Below are positions 28,989 through 44,300 of a DNA stretch of 64,000 bases, in pieces. The DNA comes from CAWHBO01 sp963827735 (lineage in GTDB: Bacteria > Patescibacteriota > Patescibacteriia > Patescibacteriales > UBA12075), in NCBI GenBank assembly GCA_963827735.1, contig CAWHBO010000005.1, positions 124,001 to 188,000 of the forward strand, read 5' to 3'. Numbering within the stretch: position 1 is the first letter of the stretch; the number at the start of each line of letters is the position of its first letter. The position numbers and the translations under genes were made by a program. The notes under the pieces are model-generated. The model ran no database searches, was not told the DNA's origin, and saw nothing but the letters and a program-made list of their open reading frames with translations.

Positions 28989-29302
28989 TTCTTCCCACAA
29001 ATGTGCGGACAAGGCCAAGAAAAAAAGCAAATTTAATCCCCATGCAAAAATTAAATCGTGCCTAAGGCTCTTGTCCGCCCGTTTGTGGGAGGAAACGTTG
29101 ATTACTCTGATTGCGCTGATATTCGGTTTAGAGATTAATCAGCGGCGCCATTCCCTCGCCCACGTAAAGTCGCTTTGCGACCACGTGGCGAGCCCGCCCC
29201 CAATTTAGCAGCGGCGCCATTCCCTCACCCCGCCTTCGCTTCGCTTAGGCACCCCTCTCCTCCGCTTCGCGGCGGAGAGGGGAAAAAGGAAATAAAAATA
29301 TA
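28989..29302. repeat. Intergenic hairpins between the two giant genes
   Basis: First a long hairpin (about 28991-29092) with arms TTCCCACAAATGTGCGGAC and complement. Then a CGTTGATTACTCTGATTGC stretch, a CACGTAAAGTCGC/GCGACCACGTG hairpin (29160-29190), and CATTCCCTCACCCCGCC with CCCCTCTCC/GGAGAGGGG (29216-29283). Related units are at 21405-21450, 46911-46990 and 50217-50430. No gene is seen. Confidence 0.75.
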
Positions 29303-32300
29303 ATGAAAAAAATATTTATAAAAAATAAAAAGAAAATTCAGCTGTTGCTTTGCGTAATGGTGATTTTTGGGTTGCTTTCCGGGTATGCTTTTGCGGCTGA
29401 TAACAAAGATGCTTCAGCAAACAAGGGTTATGATCTGAGCTTGGCTTCGGAGCAGACGGATTTTTCCATGAACGAGAATCCCGATATGGAATTTAAGTTC
29501 CGGAAAGAGCGCGGGTTCTTTGGAGAGATTCTTGCATTTTTCAAGGGCTTTTTTGTGGATGAATATAAAAGCATTGAAGTTAAAGCTGAGACTCAGAATG
29601 GCGACCAGGGGCTCGTGCCGGTCGTGGAGTATGATAAGAATGGAAAATTTTCAGTGAAATTGAATCAGACCGGAAGGACCGTCAAGCCAGGCAAGCACTC
29701 AGTCACCATCAATGTCGCGGACCAGGGGTTGACCGGAGGAGAAGTCGTGTCATTCACCAAAGATTTTACCTGGGGCGTTCTGGCTTTCAATGCGGACCAA
29801 TCGGAATATAAAACGGGTGATACGTCATATCTGCAATTCGCGGTGCTCGATGACAATGGCGATACCTTGTGCGATGCGGGGCTTACCGTTCTGATTGATG
29901 AGCCGGGATTGGGCGCTACGACATTGTCAACCGCGAACGGCGGCATCATTCGCAATCCGGATTGCGGCGCGAACAATGTGATTGACAAACCGGATTATTA
30001 TTCCAATTTCAAGCTTGCAAAGGAAGGTCTTTATAATATTACTATTACAGCTGATACTCCTGCCGGCAAAAGAGTGATCACGGATAAGATTGAGGCGAAG
30101 GACAGTTTGTTGTTTGTTGTTAAACGCGAGGGACCGACGCGTATATATCCTCAGGCCAATTATTCAATGAAGATCGGTTTGAAATCGGTGGATGGATATA
30201 AGGGTGATATGGTGGAATACGTACCTGAGGAATTTTTAATTTTCAATTTTCAATTTTCAAACAATTTTCAATTTTTAATTTCTAATATAAAGACAGAGGT
30301 TCTTAACGGAGAGAAAAAAATAATCATTCCAAACGTAGAATTAAAGGCGGGGGAGGATTATTGGTTCAGTTATACGATGGATGCGCCGGATCAGTCGCCA
30401 CAGTTTTATTTATTGGGTCCTTTGCAATTGATTCAGGGACAAAATATTCTATATGAAGAAAAAAGAGAGTGGCAGATCGCTTCGGATGCTTTGACTTCGC
30501 TCAGGGCCAAGACAATTCAAGTTTTAGCTGGAACTTATTCTGGAAATGGCGCGACCAGCCAGAATTCTGATACGGACCAAGTTTTTTCAACGTTCAATTT
30601 CCAGCTGCCGGAAGACAACGTCACCATCAAGAATGCCTATATCGTTTTTGAGTCGCAATTTGAAGCTTTTGCCAACAATGGCAATTACACCGGTTTTTCT
30701 TTGTACTTTGATTCGTGCGTGAATTCCTGCACTGCCAATGCTTTGACGGGTACCGGACGATCAATTAAAACCGATTCAACGGTCCTTTCTTATAACGACA
30801 CCACTGATTCAACTCGCCAAGTGAAATTGATATCTGACGTTACCAATGAGGCGCAACTTTTGGCTTATAAGGGGTCAGCCTCCGGTACTTTAAACATGCA
30901 GGTGGGATATAATTTAAGAAGAGGAGCGGCCGGTGTGTCCATTGCCAACGCCAAAGCAAAACTTTTTGTTACATACACTTATGATAAAGATTCGCCTTCA
31001 ATCGCTAACACGGTTGTTTACCCCTTAAGATATGTAGATGGCAGCAAGGCGACCAGCACGGCCGATGATTGCGTTTTGGGCTCCACTTGTCCGAAATTCA
31101 ACTATAATCTGGAGATTCCAGAGGTTAAAGCCGGCACTTCAACTTGGTTTGAGTTTTATAATCAGAATGATTCTACCGGCGGCAATACCGCGTTTGTAAC
31201 GACGCAGGCGAAAATTGGAACCAATGCCAACGCAGCGGATTTTATCTTTAAAGAGCTGGCAGGCAAGGTTGATCAAGGAAATCTTCCGGTTCATTATTTC
31301 GTTGCGCCGGGAGTTACGGAAAATACGGCTCAGCAGATCCAGTACCGCGGGGCCAGTACCGGCGCCATCACTCACTATCTTTTGGGCGGTGAAGTTGTGG
31401 AAACATACTTGGCTTCCAGCTCCGCCGCGACATCCACGCGTACCGCCGTTTTTCCGATCGGAGTGCTTTCCAACGGCGGCGCAATCGGAACATATTATGG
31501 CAATGCGAATGTATATTTTCCGGAAAATGGACCGACCACCGGCATCGTGACAGTCAAGAGCGCCTGGTTTAGGATAAAGTCTAACAACACAACAGACGCG
31601 GGCGCGACTTTTGCAGTCAGTTCCAAATCCGGAAATAACGCTTCTACCTCCGTTACCACTTATAACATCAATCCGCCGGTACAAGTCAATCGTCCGACCG
31701 TTGACATCATCAACATCATTCCATCAGCGAACTATTCCGAAATCGCTTTGGCGAATGCCACCACCTCAAAAAATATCAATTTGGCGGTTACAACCGCCGC
31801 CAATACCAGCGGCGGAATTTCCGCTGAATTGGTCGTTACTTATACCTATACGACGGAAAAGTATGGATATCTTTCTACTGTAAATCTTTACGCCGGGCAA
31901 TCAATGGCTATTCCTGATTTCAACAATCCTGGTGGCCGCGGTCTGGCGACATCCAGTGCTAATTCGGTCCTGCCGGAAACCGCCGGGACAAAAACTATGC
32001 TGGCGGCGGGACTTCATGCCAGCTATCTTTCAAGTGATTCGGACGCAGGTCTGGCAACTCCTGTAACAGTTGACGCCCGCATCGGTACAGTCGCCCCGAC
32101 TTGCGCTAATGCATATAACATGCGGACTGATGCCATAAACGCGTATAATGAATTTTATAAGAATGTGACTGCCAGCCTCAACACCACGAATAACCAGGCT
32201 TACTTCGTTTGTTATACGAACAACGGCGGAGCTGATATCAACACCGGCGGCGCCAAGATGAACGGCACGCTTACTTATACGTATAAGTTGGACAACAGCT

Positions 32301-35300
32301 TGCCGACATCCACCATCAGCGCTTTGGTCCAGAGAACGGATGGAAGCGGGATTGTTGATTTAACTGTTGATTTCGGAGATTTAAACAATGATGAGCTCCG
32401 CGGCCAGATGATGGTCGCTACCGGCACGGCTTGTGATTTCACATCGTTAACTCCCATTGACCCGGCATTAGATACGGATAACGTGACAGCTTCTTCCGGA
32501 TCAGTGACGATTGATAATGATGCGGATTATCAGATCGGTACTTCTTCAGGTACGATCATAAGCGCCGGTGGCAATACGGTTAATTTTGATTGGTTTTCCA
32601 AGACTGATTTAAACAACCAATCCGGCGCTTACTGCGTCGGAATCATGGCTAACGATGGCATCGGCAACCAGTCGCCGATTGCGACCGCGACCATCACATT
32701 GGACAACGCCGTGCCGGTAATTTCAGGGATAAGCATTCCCAATCTGACATTTAAGAACGGCGATACGATGAGGGCGACGATAACTGTCGCAAGCGAAGTT
32801 GGCAATCTGACGATCGCTCCAACTTCCGTTATCAATGGCGTGGCAGTCGGCAACATCCAGAAATATAACAACACGACTTTTACGGTAGATTATGCGGTGG
32901 CAGTCGGACAAACCCCGCGCGCCACAGGAACGATACCTTACGAAATCGCTTTGCTTGATTATTTTTCCAACAAAAGCGCGAGCTCTTCGGGCGTTTTCGC
33001 CAATGGATCCATTGATCCCGTGGCACCCATCATCAACAGCGTAACTTTCAACCCCAGTTCCGGACTTTTGAAGATCGGCGCGACGGCGACTGCTACGATC
33101 GCAACCGATGGCAGCAGTTATTCGCCGGTGGCAATCACCATAAACGGCGTAAACGTGGCTTCCACATTCGCGTCAGCCGGAGGCAACAATTATACAGTCG
33201 CATATACCGTTGCTGAAGGCGATACTGATGTTGCGGATACAAATGATCTGCCGATATCCATTGTTCTCAGAGATTCTGTGGGCCATCTGAATCTTGCTTA
33301 TACCGTGGCGGACGCCGGCAATCGTCCGGGGGTGGACGCGCATTATCCGGTGATTTCAAACGTGACCTTTGAACCTAGTTCAGGATTGCTTTTGATCGGC
33401 GACATTGCGACTGCCACGATCTACGCCGAAGGAACAGGCTACACAGCCGGCATCATCACTATCAACGGCGTTGACGTGGCCGGTACTTTGGCTTCAGCTG
33501 GAGGCAACAACTATACTGTCACTTACACCGTGGCTGAAGCGGATGTTGACATTCCTGACTCAAGCGACTTGCCGGTCTATATCGTGCTTTATGATCCTGC
33601 CGGAAACGTTTCCAACACATATACGACAGCGGATGCCGGGAATCGGCCGGGGACGCACACATTAATAAAAGGCGAAGTGGAGCATTATTCTTTTTATGAT
33701 AACAGCGCTCTTCAATCTACAGCGACCTCACTGACACCAGTTCTATCTTATCAAATCGCCTCCACCACTTTTACGCCAGGAAAACAATATTTGATTTCTA
33801 TAAATTTTAGTTTGAATACAAACAGCGCAGCCGGCAATGCAATGGCAAATGTTTTACATGGGTCTACGGAATTTTCTGGATCAAAATATCAGTGGGAATC
33901 ACCCAGGGCGAACGCCACGTATACTGGAAATGGCTACTCTTATTGGACAGTATGGACGGCAGTGGCAGGAGAAGATATAAATGTTCAAGTTGCTGTCTAT
34001 AATACTACTTATGTTTACACAAAAGGCTATCAAGCATTTGTCATAAATCTTTCCGATGACCTGAGGCAAAATACGGATTGGTTCTACAACACCACCACCA
34101 ATGCCGGCAATTTACCGCTAACTTGGACTACAAACGGCGCCAGCACGACCATCGCCGGTGGAGGGCATGATTGGATGATTCTCGGGCTTGGGCATTATCT
34201 GGTTGATGACACCTCTTCTGATCTTTTGATGAGGCTATACAACGTGACTGACGCAACCGCCTATAACCAGATAGACTATGAAACGGAAGATGCGGGCGAC
34301 GAAAGGTCTTTCGTCTTGATGTCCGGAATCAACATCTCTGGAAATAAAAAATTCAGCGTGGACGCGCGTGTGGATGTAGCCAGCCACGATTGGACATATT
34401 CGGCGATTTTCGCTTTGGATTTAAACAAATTTCAAAGTCATTATGTCGATTACGATACGACTTCATGGGGTTTAGGCAATACATCCATATGGTATCAAAC
34501 CGCTTCAACGACATATACGGTCAAAGAGACGGGAGATCATCTTATTTGGTCGCAGGAGAATGTGAATGTATCAGCAAACACCAACGTTGTTTGGAGCAGA
34601 ATTACAGTTGATGGAACGGCAGTTCCCAGCGGATTTCCTGACTTAACTCGCGATATGCCGCATAGTATTACCACTGACGAACAAGCGCACCACAATTTTT
34701 ATCTGGATTCTTTGTATGCCGGAGACAGGACCATTGCCGCTGAAATGAGAGAAACAGTGACCATAACCCCGGCAGCTGATATCCATAACTTGGTGATCTT
34801 CTCTATGAATCTAAAATCACCGCCTACCGGAACTTTCAACTCTCAAGCCCAGAAGACTGATGGTTCCGGATCCGTTGACATTTCCACGCTGATCGCAGAT
34901 TCAGATTGGGAAGAAACCCGTGCCAAGCTGGAGTGGGCGACGTCTTCGGATTGCATGGGTTTTTTCCCCCACCAAGCGACCATTGATACGCTTGATGCCA
35001 ACACGAGCGCGAGCAACGGAGATCCAGACATTGATAATGCATATCCATATCAGATTGGTACCACCAGTGCTTTTATCATCACCAGTAGCGGTGAAAACAC
35101 CGTAAATTTTGACTGGCTGTCAAAGACCGACTTGCCGAACGCCAATGGCGAAACTTACTGCATTCGGCTGACTGCCAACGACCAGAGAGTCAATCAGGAA
35201 ACGCCGGACCTCCGGACCATTGTCATTGATAACACCGTGCCGACCATATCTGCAGTCGTCGTCAGCAATCAGATGTTCAAGATCGGGGATACCATGAGAG

Positions 35301-38300
35301 CGACAGTCACGGTTATAAGCGAAGCCGGAAATTTGGCGATCGCCACCGGAACGACCATCAACGGAGCAACCACAACCAACATTCAAAAAGTCAACAACAC
35401 GACCTTTACCATTGATTATGTGATAGAAAACGGCCAGACAGATCGTGCAGCCGGAACGATTCCTTATGATATCGTTTTGGCGGACGCTTTCGGCAACCAA
35501 AGCGCGAGTTCAACCGGGACTTTCGCAAATGGCTCAATGGACGCCAACGCGCCCGTGGTTACCGCCGCCGTAACGGCTGATCTGATGTATAAGATCGGCG
35601 ATAGCTTAACCGCCACTGTGACGATCGCGGATGATAACGATACGTATTCTTTGGGCAACACAACGATCAACGGAGTGGCCGCGACCAACATAATCAAAAT
35701 CAGTTCCACGACCTATACTCTTGATTATATCGTGGCTCAAGGAAACACCGATCGCGCGACCGGATCCATTCCATTCTCCATCATCCTTAAAGACGGATAC
35801 GGCAATGACAGCAACACGTTTTCCGGAAATTTTGCCGATGGTTCTTTGGACGCCAACCCGCCCGTCATCCAGGCGGTTTATGTTACATTTGGAAATTATA
35901 AGATCGGCGACAGCGTCAATGTCGTCATTGATACAGAGGAAAACAATCTCATTGAAAGCGCGATCACGGTCAACAACAAGAGCGTTATAAATTTTATTGA
36001 CAATGGCGACACCACTTACCAGGTGACTTATGTCATCGCGGAAGGCGACTCCGATCGGGCCGCCGGCATGATTCCGATAAGCGTTGTCATGAGCGACACT
36101 TATGGCAACAACAATGAGCCTTATACCACTCCGGCCGGTAATGCCGCCTCAATTGATGCCAACCGTCCGACGATCCTCAAGATCTATCTCCCGAATCAAG
36201 CTTATAAAATCGGTGATGTGATCCGAGCAACGACCACTGTTGTCGGGGATGATGATTCTTATCATTTGGGAGCAAGCACCATCAACAATTTTGAAGCCAG
36301 CAACCTGGCGCGAGTCAGCTCCACGACTTATACATTTGATTACACCGTCGTATCCGGGAACACTGACCGCACCAGCGGGATGATTCCCGTGTCCTTGGTT
36401 TTGGTTGATACCATTGGACAATATAACAGTCCGGCATCAACAACGGTTGAAACAAACACCGCATCAATTGATGCCAATTATCCTGTTATCAGCTCCATAA
36501 CTTTTTTACCTTCAACCGGTTTGTTAAAGATTGGAGATACGGCCACCGCTACGATCCATGCGGCGGGAAATGAAACCGGGATAACAGCTGGAACGACCAT
36601 GAAAATCAACGGCAAAAACGTCATTTCCACTTTTACTGAATTGGGCGGAGGAGACTACAGGCTTGTTTATGGTGTTGCGGAAAACGACAGCGACCATCCC
36701 GACATTGATGATCTGCCGGTAAATTTAAAAATAATTGATGCGGCCGGCAACGAGACGACTGCATATGTCGCGCCGGACGCTGCCAACCGCCCGGGAGTGG
36801 ACGGACATCGTCCCGTGATTTCCAATGTTTCTTTTAACATAACATCCGGAGTTTTGAAAGTGGGCGACAAAGCCACAGCCACGATCGCATCTGATGGCAC
36901 AGACTACACAGCCGGGACGATCACAATCAACGGCATTGACGTATCATCAACTTTAGCTTCAGCCGGCGGCAATGATTATACGGTTGTCTATACGGTGGCG
37001 GAAGGAAACCTTGATATTTTGGACGCAAATGATCTGCCCATCAGCATCTCTTTGGTTGATTTTGCGGGAAACCATGCCAATGCTTATACGACTGCAGATG
37101 CAAGCAACCGCCCCGGAGTGGACGGACATAAGCCGGTCATTTCCAATGTCACATTCAGCCCCGCATCAGGGCTTGTAAAAATCGGCGACACGGCGACAGC
37201 GACGATCGTTTCTGATGGCGTAAGTTATACCGCTGGGACAATCACGATCAATGGAAAGAATGTGGCCGGCACCTTGGCCGCGGCCGGTGGAAACAACTAT
37301 ACGGTCGCTTACACGGTAGCTGAAAGCGATACCGATATCCTTGATTCCAGCGATTTGCCGATAAGCATCACGCTTTTTGATGTGGCAGGAAACACTTCCG
37401 ACGCTTACACGGCTGCGAATGCCGGAGGCCGCCCGGGGGTGGACGCGCACCGGCCGGTCATCTCTAATGTTACATTTTTGCCAACTTCCGGAATATTAAA
37501 AATCGGAGATAAAGCTACTGCCACAATTTCATCTGATGGTATAAGCTATACAGCCGGGACGATCACCATCAACGGCGTGGACGTATCAGGCACTTTGGCT
37601 TCGGCCGGAGGCAACAGTTATTCGGTTACCTATACTGTTGTTCAAGGCAACAACGACATCAATGATATCGCGGATCTGCCGATAAACATCACTTTGCGCG
37701 ACCCGGCCGGGAATCCGTCAAGCGCGTATACAACGGCTGATGCGGCCAATCGCCCCGGCGTTGACGGGCATAAGCCTGTTATTGGGGGAGCGAGTTTCAG
37801 TGTCCAAAGCGGTCTTTTGAGAATTGGTAGCGCTGTTACAGTAACCATTTCATCCGATGGCACGGGGTATACGGCCGGAGCGATAACAGTCAACGGCGTG
37901 GATGTCGCCGGTACTTTTGCATTTGTTTCCGGCCTTGATTATTCAGTTGTTTACACGGTTTCAGAAGGAGATACGGATATTTCCGATGCCAGCAATCTGC
38001 CAGTAAGCATCACGCTCATTGATCCGTCCGGCAATTCATCAGACGCATACACGGCCGCCAACGGCGCCAACCGTCCCGGAGTGGACGCGCACCGGCCGGT
38101 GATTTCCAACGTAACATTCAGCCCAAGTTCAGGCTTGTTAAAAATCGGAGCAACTGCCACGGCTACGATCGCTTCAGACGGCACAAGTTACACGGCCGGA
38201 ACGATGACGATCAACGGCGTGAGCGTGGCAGGAACTTTAGCGTCAGCCGGGGGCAATAATTACAGAGTCGTTTATACTGTTGCTGATGGAAACATCGATA

Positions 38301-41300
38301 TTCCAGACGCAAACGATCTCCCCGTTTCAATAGTAATTAATGACGTTGCCGGCAACAGTTCTTTGACGTATAATACGGCAGATGCCGGTAATCGTCCAGG
38401 AGTGGACGCTCACAATCCGACAGCGCCCGGCAATTTGAGTTATACGAATCATACGAATACAAGCGTAACTTTGCATTACGGTGCAACAACCACAGATACC
38501 AATTTCAGCAATTATAAAATATATTATAAGGTTGGAACGACCGGCGTAACTGAAGGCGACAGTGTTTGGAATTCAAGCAATGATGGTAATCTCGGAAACA
38601 TAAATTTTAACAGCGCCACCACGACGACCATTACCGGTTTGATTGTCGGTACGCAGTATGTGTTCAACATTTGGGCGTATGACAGCGCCGGCAACAAGCT
38701 GAAAGCGGTTGCGGAGTTGTCCGCGTCAACCAACTATCTACCGGAAAATGCCAGCACTCTCAGCCAATTCAAGACTGACGGTGTCACAGCGATAGCCAAT
38801 GGCGGCTGGCTTAATTCCGCATCTGTCATGCTATCAGCCACATCCACCGATGTAGACGGCGACAGTCTTAAATTGTACTATGAGCTTTTGCCCATTGCCG
38901 ATTCTTTTTCAATTGATACCAGTGAGCCTGCAACCAGTTGTGCCAACGGCACTGCTTTTGGCAGCTGTGCCAGTAACATATGGAGCAGCAGCTTAAAATC
39001 AAATTGGTATGATTCAAACTGGCTTTACCGCAAAAAAATCGTAGTAGACGGCGGACAAATCCTTTCCACTGAAAATGATTTCCCCATCTTGGCATCAACG
39101 ACCGATTCCAGCTTAAGAAGCATTGCCAATGGCGGACATGTCGCAAGTTCCACGGGCGGTGATATCATGATCACTGATTCTGACGGCGTGACACCGCTTA
39201 GCTATGAAAGGGACATATATAACCCGGCAACCGGGCAGATGGTTATTTGGGTAAAAACCAATGTGACGGCCAACACCAGCAAGGAATTGTATGTTTATTA
39301 CGGCAATTCCGGCGTTGTGTCCGATCAAGCAACGACCACCGGCGTTTGGGGCGCGAACTACCAAGGCGTCTGGCATTTGGATGAAGCGACAGGGGGAACC
39401 GGCGCGATTAAAGATTCTACCGGCAACGGCAACAATGGAACAGATTCCGGAAGCCCGACTTTTGGAAGTACGGGACAAATCAGCAAAGCGGTCACTTTTG
39501 ATCCCACAAACGATAGAATAAATATCGGTGATACGAACAACAGTTTGGATATGCCTGGGAGCTTCACTCTTTCTGCCTGGATAAGAAGAACGACATATTC
39601 AGGCTATGCATTTATCGCCGGCAAGCAGCCGAGCGGAACTGCAGGTGATAATTATCCCGGCAATTATGAATGGAGGTTAAACGGCGGAACAATGGAGTTT
39701 TTGCATCAAACCGATGCCGGAACAGCCTTTACAACATACGTAGCCACTTCAACCCTTACCAACAATACATTGCAGTATGTCACAGTGGTTTTTGACGCTG
39801 GCAATAAAGTCAATTTTTACATCAATGGATCCGGATCCGGATCATCCAATCAGACGACTGCCCATGGGATACTTAACAATAATGATCTGGTAATCGGTTC
39901 CAGAAAAGACGGGTATTCATATTTTGGCGGCTTGATAGACGAAGTACGCATTTCCAATGTTGCCCGTTCCGCCGGCTGGGTAAAAACAGAATATAACAAT
40001 CAAAGCAACCCCGGAAGTTTCCTGTCTTTTGAAAACGAAGAAACAAGCGCGGCTACGACCAGCTTTGTTCAGATCAATGGTCTGCCGGACGACAGCGCCG
40101 GATATAAGTGGCAAGTCATGTCTTGCGACATCGTCGGCGCTTGCAGTTCTTGGACTGATGCCGGAGCAGATCCGAACTTCAAAGTAGACCATACGCCTCC
40201 GACGGCGCCGGGAGATTTGACCGAGGCGGTAAACTCAAGCGTTTATGAAACATTAAGATTCGGCGCCACGACCACGGAGCCTAACTTCAGCGAGTATCGC
40301 ATCTACTACAAAGAAGGAAGCTCCGGAGTGACCGAGAACGACATGTTGTGGGCATCCACTTCAGATTCGCATCTGGCAGATATCAATTTCAGTTCCGCGA
40401 CTTCCACTCAAGTCATAAATCTGTCAACCCTGACACAGTATACTTTCAACATTTGGGCTTACGATCTGGCAGGCAACAAGACCAGCGCCACGGAATTAAC
40501 CGTAACCACTGATATCACCCATACCCCTCCGACCGGACTTTTTAACTCAGTTGCTGAAAAGACCGATGGTTCCGGCAAGGTGGATATTTCCATTGAAGCT
40601 GATGATGATGACAACAACAACACTTTGACCGCTCGGATAGACTATGTTGCCGGTTCGGCCTGCAATTTTGGAACACCGCTTGACCCGACTTTGGATGAAA
40701 GCGATATCAGCGCCGACAATCTTCCGGTACCGGTGATTGACAATGACGCCGCATACCAAGTGGGGTCCAGTACGGGCTATATCCGGACGTCTCCCGGTTC
40801 CAACACCGTTAATTTTGATTGGCTTTCCAAAACGAATCTGCCGGCGGCAAGCGGAGTCTACTGCCTGCGGCTTACGATCAATGATCTGGAATTCAACCAA
40901 TTGTCGCCCGCGACCACGACGATTTATTTGGACAACTTAGCGCCTGTAACGCCGGGAGCCTTGACGTTAAACAGCGCCTTGACTTACAATGCGATCCTTA
41001 ACTTGGGAGCCACTTCCAGCGACAGCAATTGGACAGGATATAAGATCTTCTATAAGCAGGGAAGTTACGGCGTTACGGAAAACGACACAGAATTCTCCTC
41101 TTCTTCGGACGCGAATCTGGCTGATGCAGATTTTAATGGAGCGACAACTGTCAATATAACCGGCCTTGAGTCAGGCACGCAGTATGTTGCCGCTATCTGG
41201 GCTTATGATGATTATGGCAACAAATCTAGTTCAACCGAATTGACATTTACGACCAACCACATACCGCAAAATCCGACAACGCTCCTTCAGCGCAAGAACA

Positions 41301-44300
41301 ACGGATCCACGGCAATCGCTAACGGCGCATTGACGGATGAAGACAATGTGAAACTATACGCTTCTGTTTTGGACGGCAATGCATCAGAGGTGCTTACTCT
41401 GTATTTTGAAGCCGCCACCAGCTCGACTTCGTTTACCAATTCCACATCATCAGCTTGCGCATCAAGCGCAACCTGGAACAGCTGTACGAGCAAAGTTTGG
41501 GCCGTGACTTCTGCCGCCGGCAATTATGCGGTAACGCCTTTTGTCGGTATGGCCAATCCGACTGCGCTTTTTGAGTCAACGGTCGGTTATAAATGGCACG
41601 TGATAGCTTGCGATGACAGCGGTGCTTGTTCTTCCTGGGTGGATTTCAACGCCGGCATACCGAATTTCAAGGTTGATATCACGGCACCGACGGTTCCGGG
41701 TTCGCTGGAGCGCGTCAGCGAGACGAGCGATAGCATAACGCTCAGATTCACCGGTTCGTCTTATGACAACAACTTTTATGAGTATAAGATATTTTACAAA
41801 AAAGGCGGATCGGGAGTCTCTGAATCCGACAGCCTTTTTAGCTCCACCAGCGACGCGCATCTGGCATCTGCGGATTTCAACGGCGCGACGTCCACAACCA
41901 TCAGCGGACTTGACGAAGGCACGCAATACGTTTTTAACCTTTGGGCCTATGATGTATTTGGAAGAAAGGCGTCAGCCACGGCGGAATTGTCTGATAACAC
42001 CAACTCCGCTCCAATCGGATCTTTCCTTGGAGCGACTGAAAAAAGAGACGGGAGTGGAGCGATTGACGTTTATTTATCAGCTAACGATGTTAACGCTGAA
42101 AATTTGAGAGCCAAAATTGAATATGTTCTGGGGGCAGATTGCGATTTCACGAATCCGCTTGATCCGACCATTGATGAAGCGGACGCTAATGCTACCAGCA
42201 CCTATGGCGACCCCAAAGTTGAGAATGACAATGAATTCCAGATCGGAAATGAACTGGGGTGGATAACGATGAGCGGCGGAGCGAACGTTGTCAGCTTTGA
42301 CTGGCTTTCCAAAACAGATGTTCCCAACGCCACGTCCACATATTGCCTCCGGCTTACAGTCAACGACGGTATTGAAAATCAGCTTCTTTTGGCAACGACC
42401 ACGGTCTACATTGACAACCAGAGCCCGACCAATCCCGGAAACTTGACGCTTAACAGGAAAAACGGCAGTTCCATAACTTTAAATTACGGCGCCACCAGTT
42501 CGGATTCAAATTTTACATTTTATAAAATATTTTATAAGCAAGGCGCGGCTACCGTTGATGAAGGCGATGTTTCTCATAACGACGTTAACTTAAACAACAA
42601 CCTGTTTAATGGACATTCCACGACGACAGTCAGCGGGCTTGATTTTGACACGCAGTACAGCTTCCGGATTTATGCTTATGATCTGTACGGCAACAAAAGT
42701 TATTCTGATCAAACGACCGTCACCACCAACGCTCCGCCCACAGGTTTGTTCAATTCCGTCGCCGAAAAAACCAACGGCTCCGGCGCGATTGACGTATCGG
42801 CTGAAATCTATGACAAGAATGGAGATGACTGTTCAGCAAAATTGGAATATGTCCTGGGGTCGGCCTGTGATTTTTCACCCGGAAGCGATCCGACGTTGGA
42901 CGAAGATAGCGAGAATATCTCAGCGGATTATGGCGGTCCTGACATTGCGAATGTTAATGTTTATCAAATTGGCAACGCAGTGCTCATAAAAACGGCATCT
43001 GGTTCTAACACTGTAAATTTTGATTGGCTGTCCAGGTCTGATTTGCCGGCCGGAAACGATGTTTACTGCTTGCGGCTGACAGTCAATGACGGTTTTGACA
43101 ACCAGCTTGTCTTTGCAACTGCCACAGTCGTGGTTGATAACTTGAGTCCGATAGCGCCGGGAAGCTTGACTGTGGGAACAACCACGGGCCTTTCCGTCGC
43201 TTTGACTTTCGGGACGGACGCAAGCGATCTGCACTTTAAAGAATATAAAATATTTTATAAGAAGAATGCTCCCGGGGTGTCAGAAACGGACTTTGAATGG
43301 AACAGGAACGACGATATAATTTTGGGAAATGAAAGCATGTCCGGCTTGTTTACCAACATCATTCCGGTCAGCCAGAACACATTATACTATTTCAACGTCT
43401 TTGCGTACGATGATTATGGCAACCGAGCCAGCTCCAGCGCGGAAGTATCCACCACCACACCGATCATTCCGAGCGCTACTTGGCGCGAAGAAGAAGATAC
43501 GAAAAGCCCGACTGCGGGCGGGTATCTGGGGGAAACGCAGAATTTTCGTTTGCGGATTTCCGTGGCCAATTCCGGCGATTGGGAATCAGGCAGCCGCCGT
43601 TATCAGCTGGAATACGGCGTTAAAAACGGCACTTGCGCGGCCGCGCTGTCTTGGACAAAAATTCCGGCCACCCCGGCAAGCGAGCATTTTCAGATGATAG
43701 CCAGTCCTTATTTTGTGGGTTATTCATCAACCACGCAAAAACTGGCAAGCGCAGGAACCTTCACTTCCGGATATATCTTGGAAAGTCCGGCGGAAATGAC
43801 AGGCAGTCAGAATATCGGCGTCGGAAAATTCACTGAATTGGAATATGCGATTGCCGCTACCGTAAATTCAGTCAACGGCGAAACATACTGTTTCCGCGTG
43901 ACTGACCAGGGAGCTGTGATTGATAACTACGACATATATCCGGAAATCACTTTGGCTCCGCCGCCGACAGGTTTTTTCACGAACGCGGCGCAGAGAGCGG
44001 ATGGGAGCCGGATTGTTGATCTGGGAATCGCGGTCAAAGACGAAAACGGCGACAAGTCAAGGGCAAAAATTGAATATGCCACCGGCACAGCCTGCGTTTT
44101 CACTGATGCCGCGCGCCCTCAGCTTTTAGAAGCGCCGGAAAGCATTTCCGCGGATTTCGGGATCGTAAACATTGATAACGCCAGCGAATATCAGATCGGC
44201 ACCGGCACCGGAATGATTGAAACGAAGTATGGGACCAATACTGTCAATTTCGCTTGGGATGCCGCTTCCGATCTCGGCGCGGTTGACGGTTCATATTGTC

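Noticed and set aside
36480..38415. Assembly duplication of repeats in the 5477-aa gene
   Set aside because: The units differ at many synonymous and some coding positions, so they are real tandem domains; exact copy number could still be affected by assembly.
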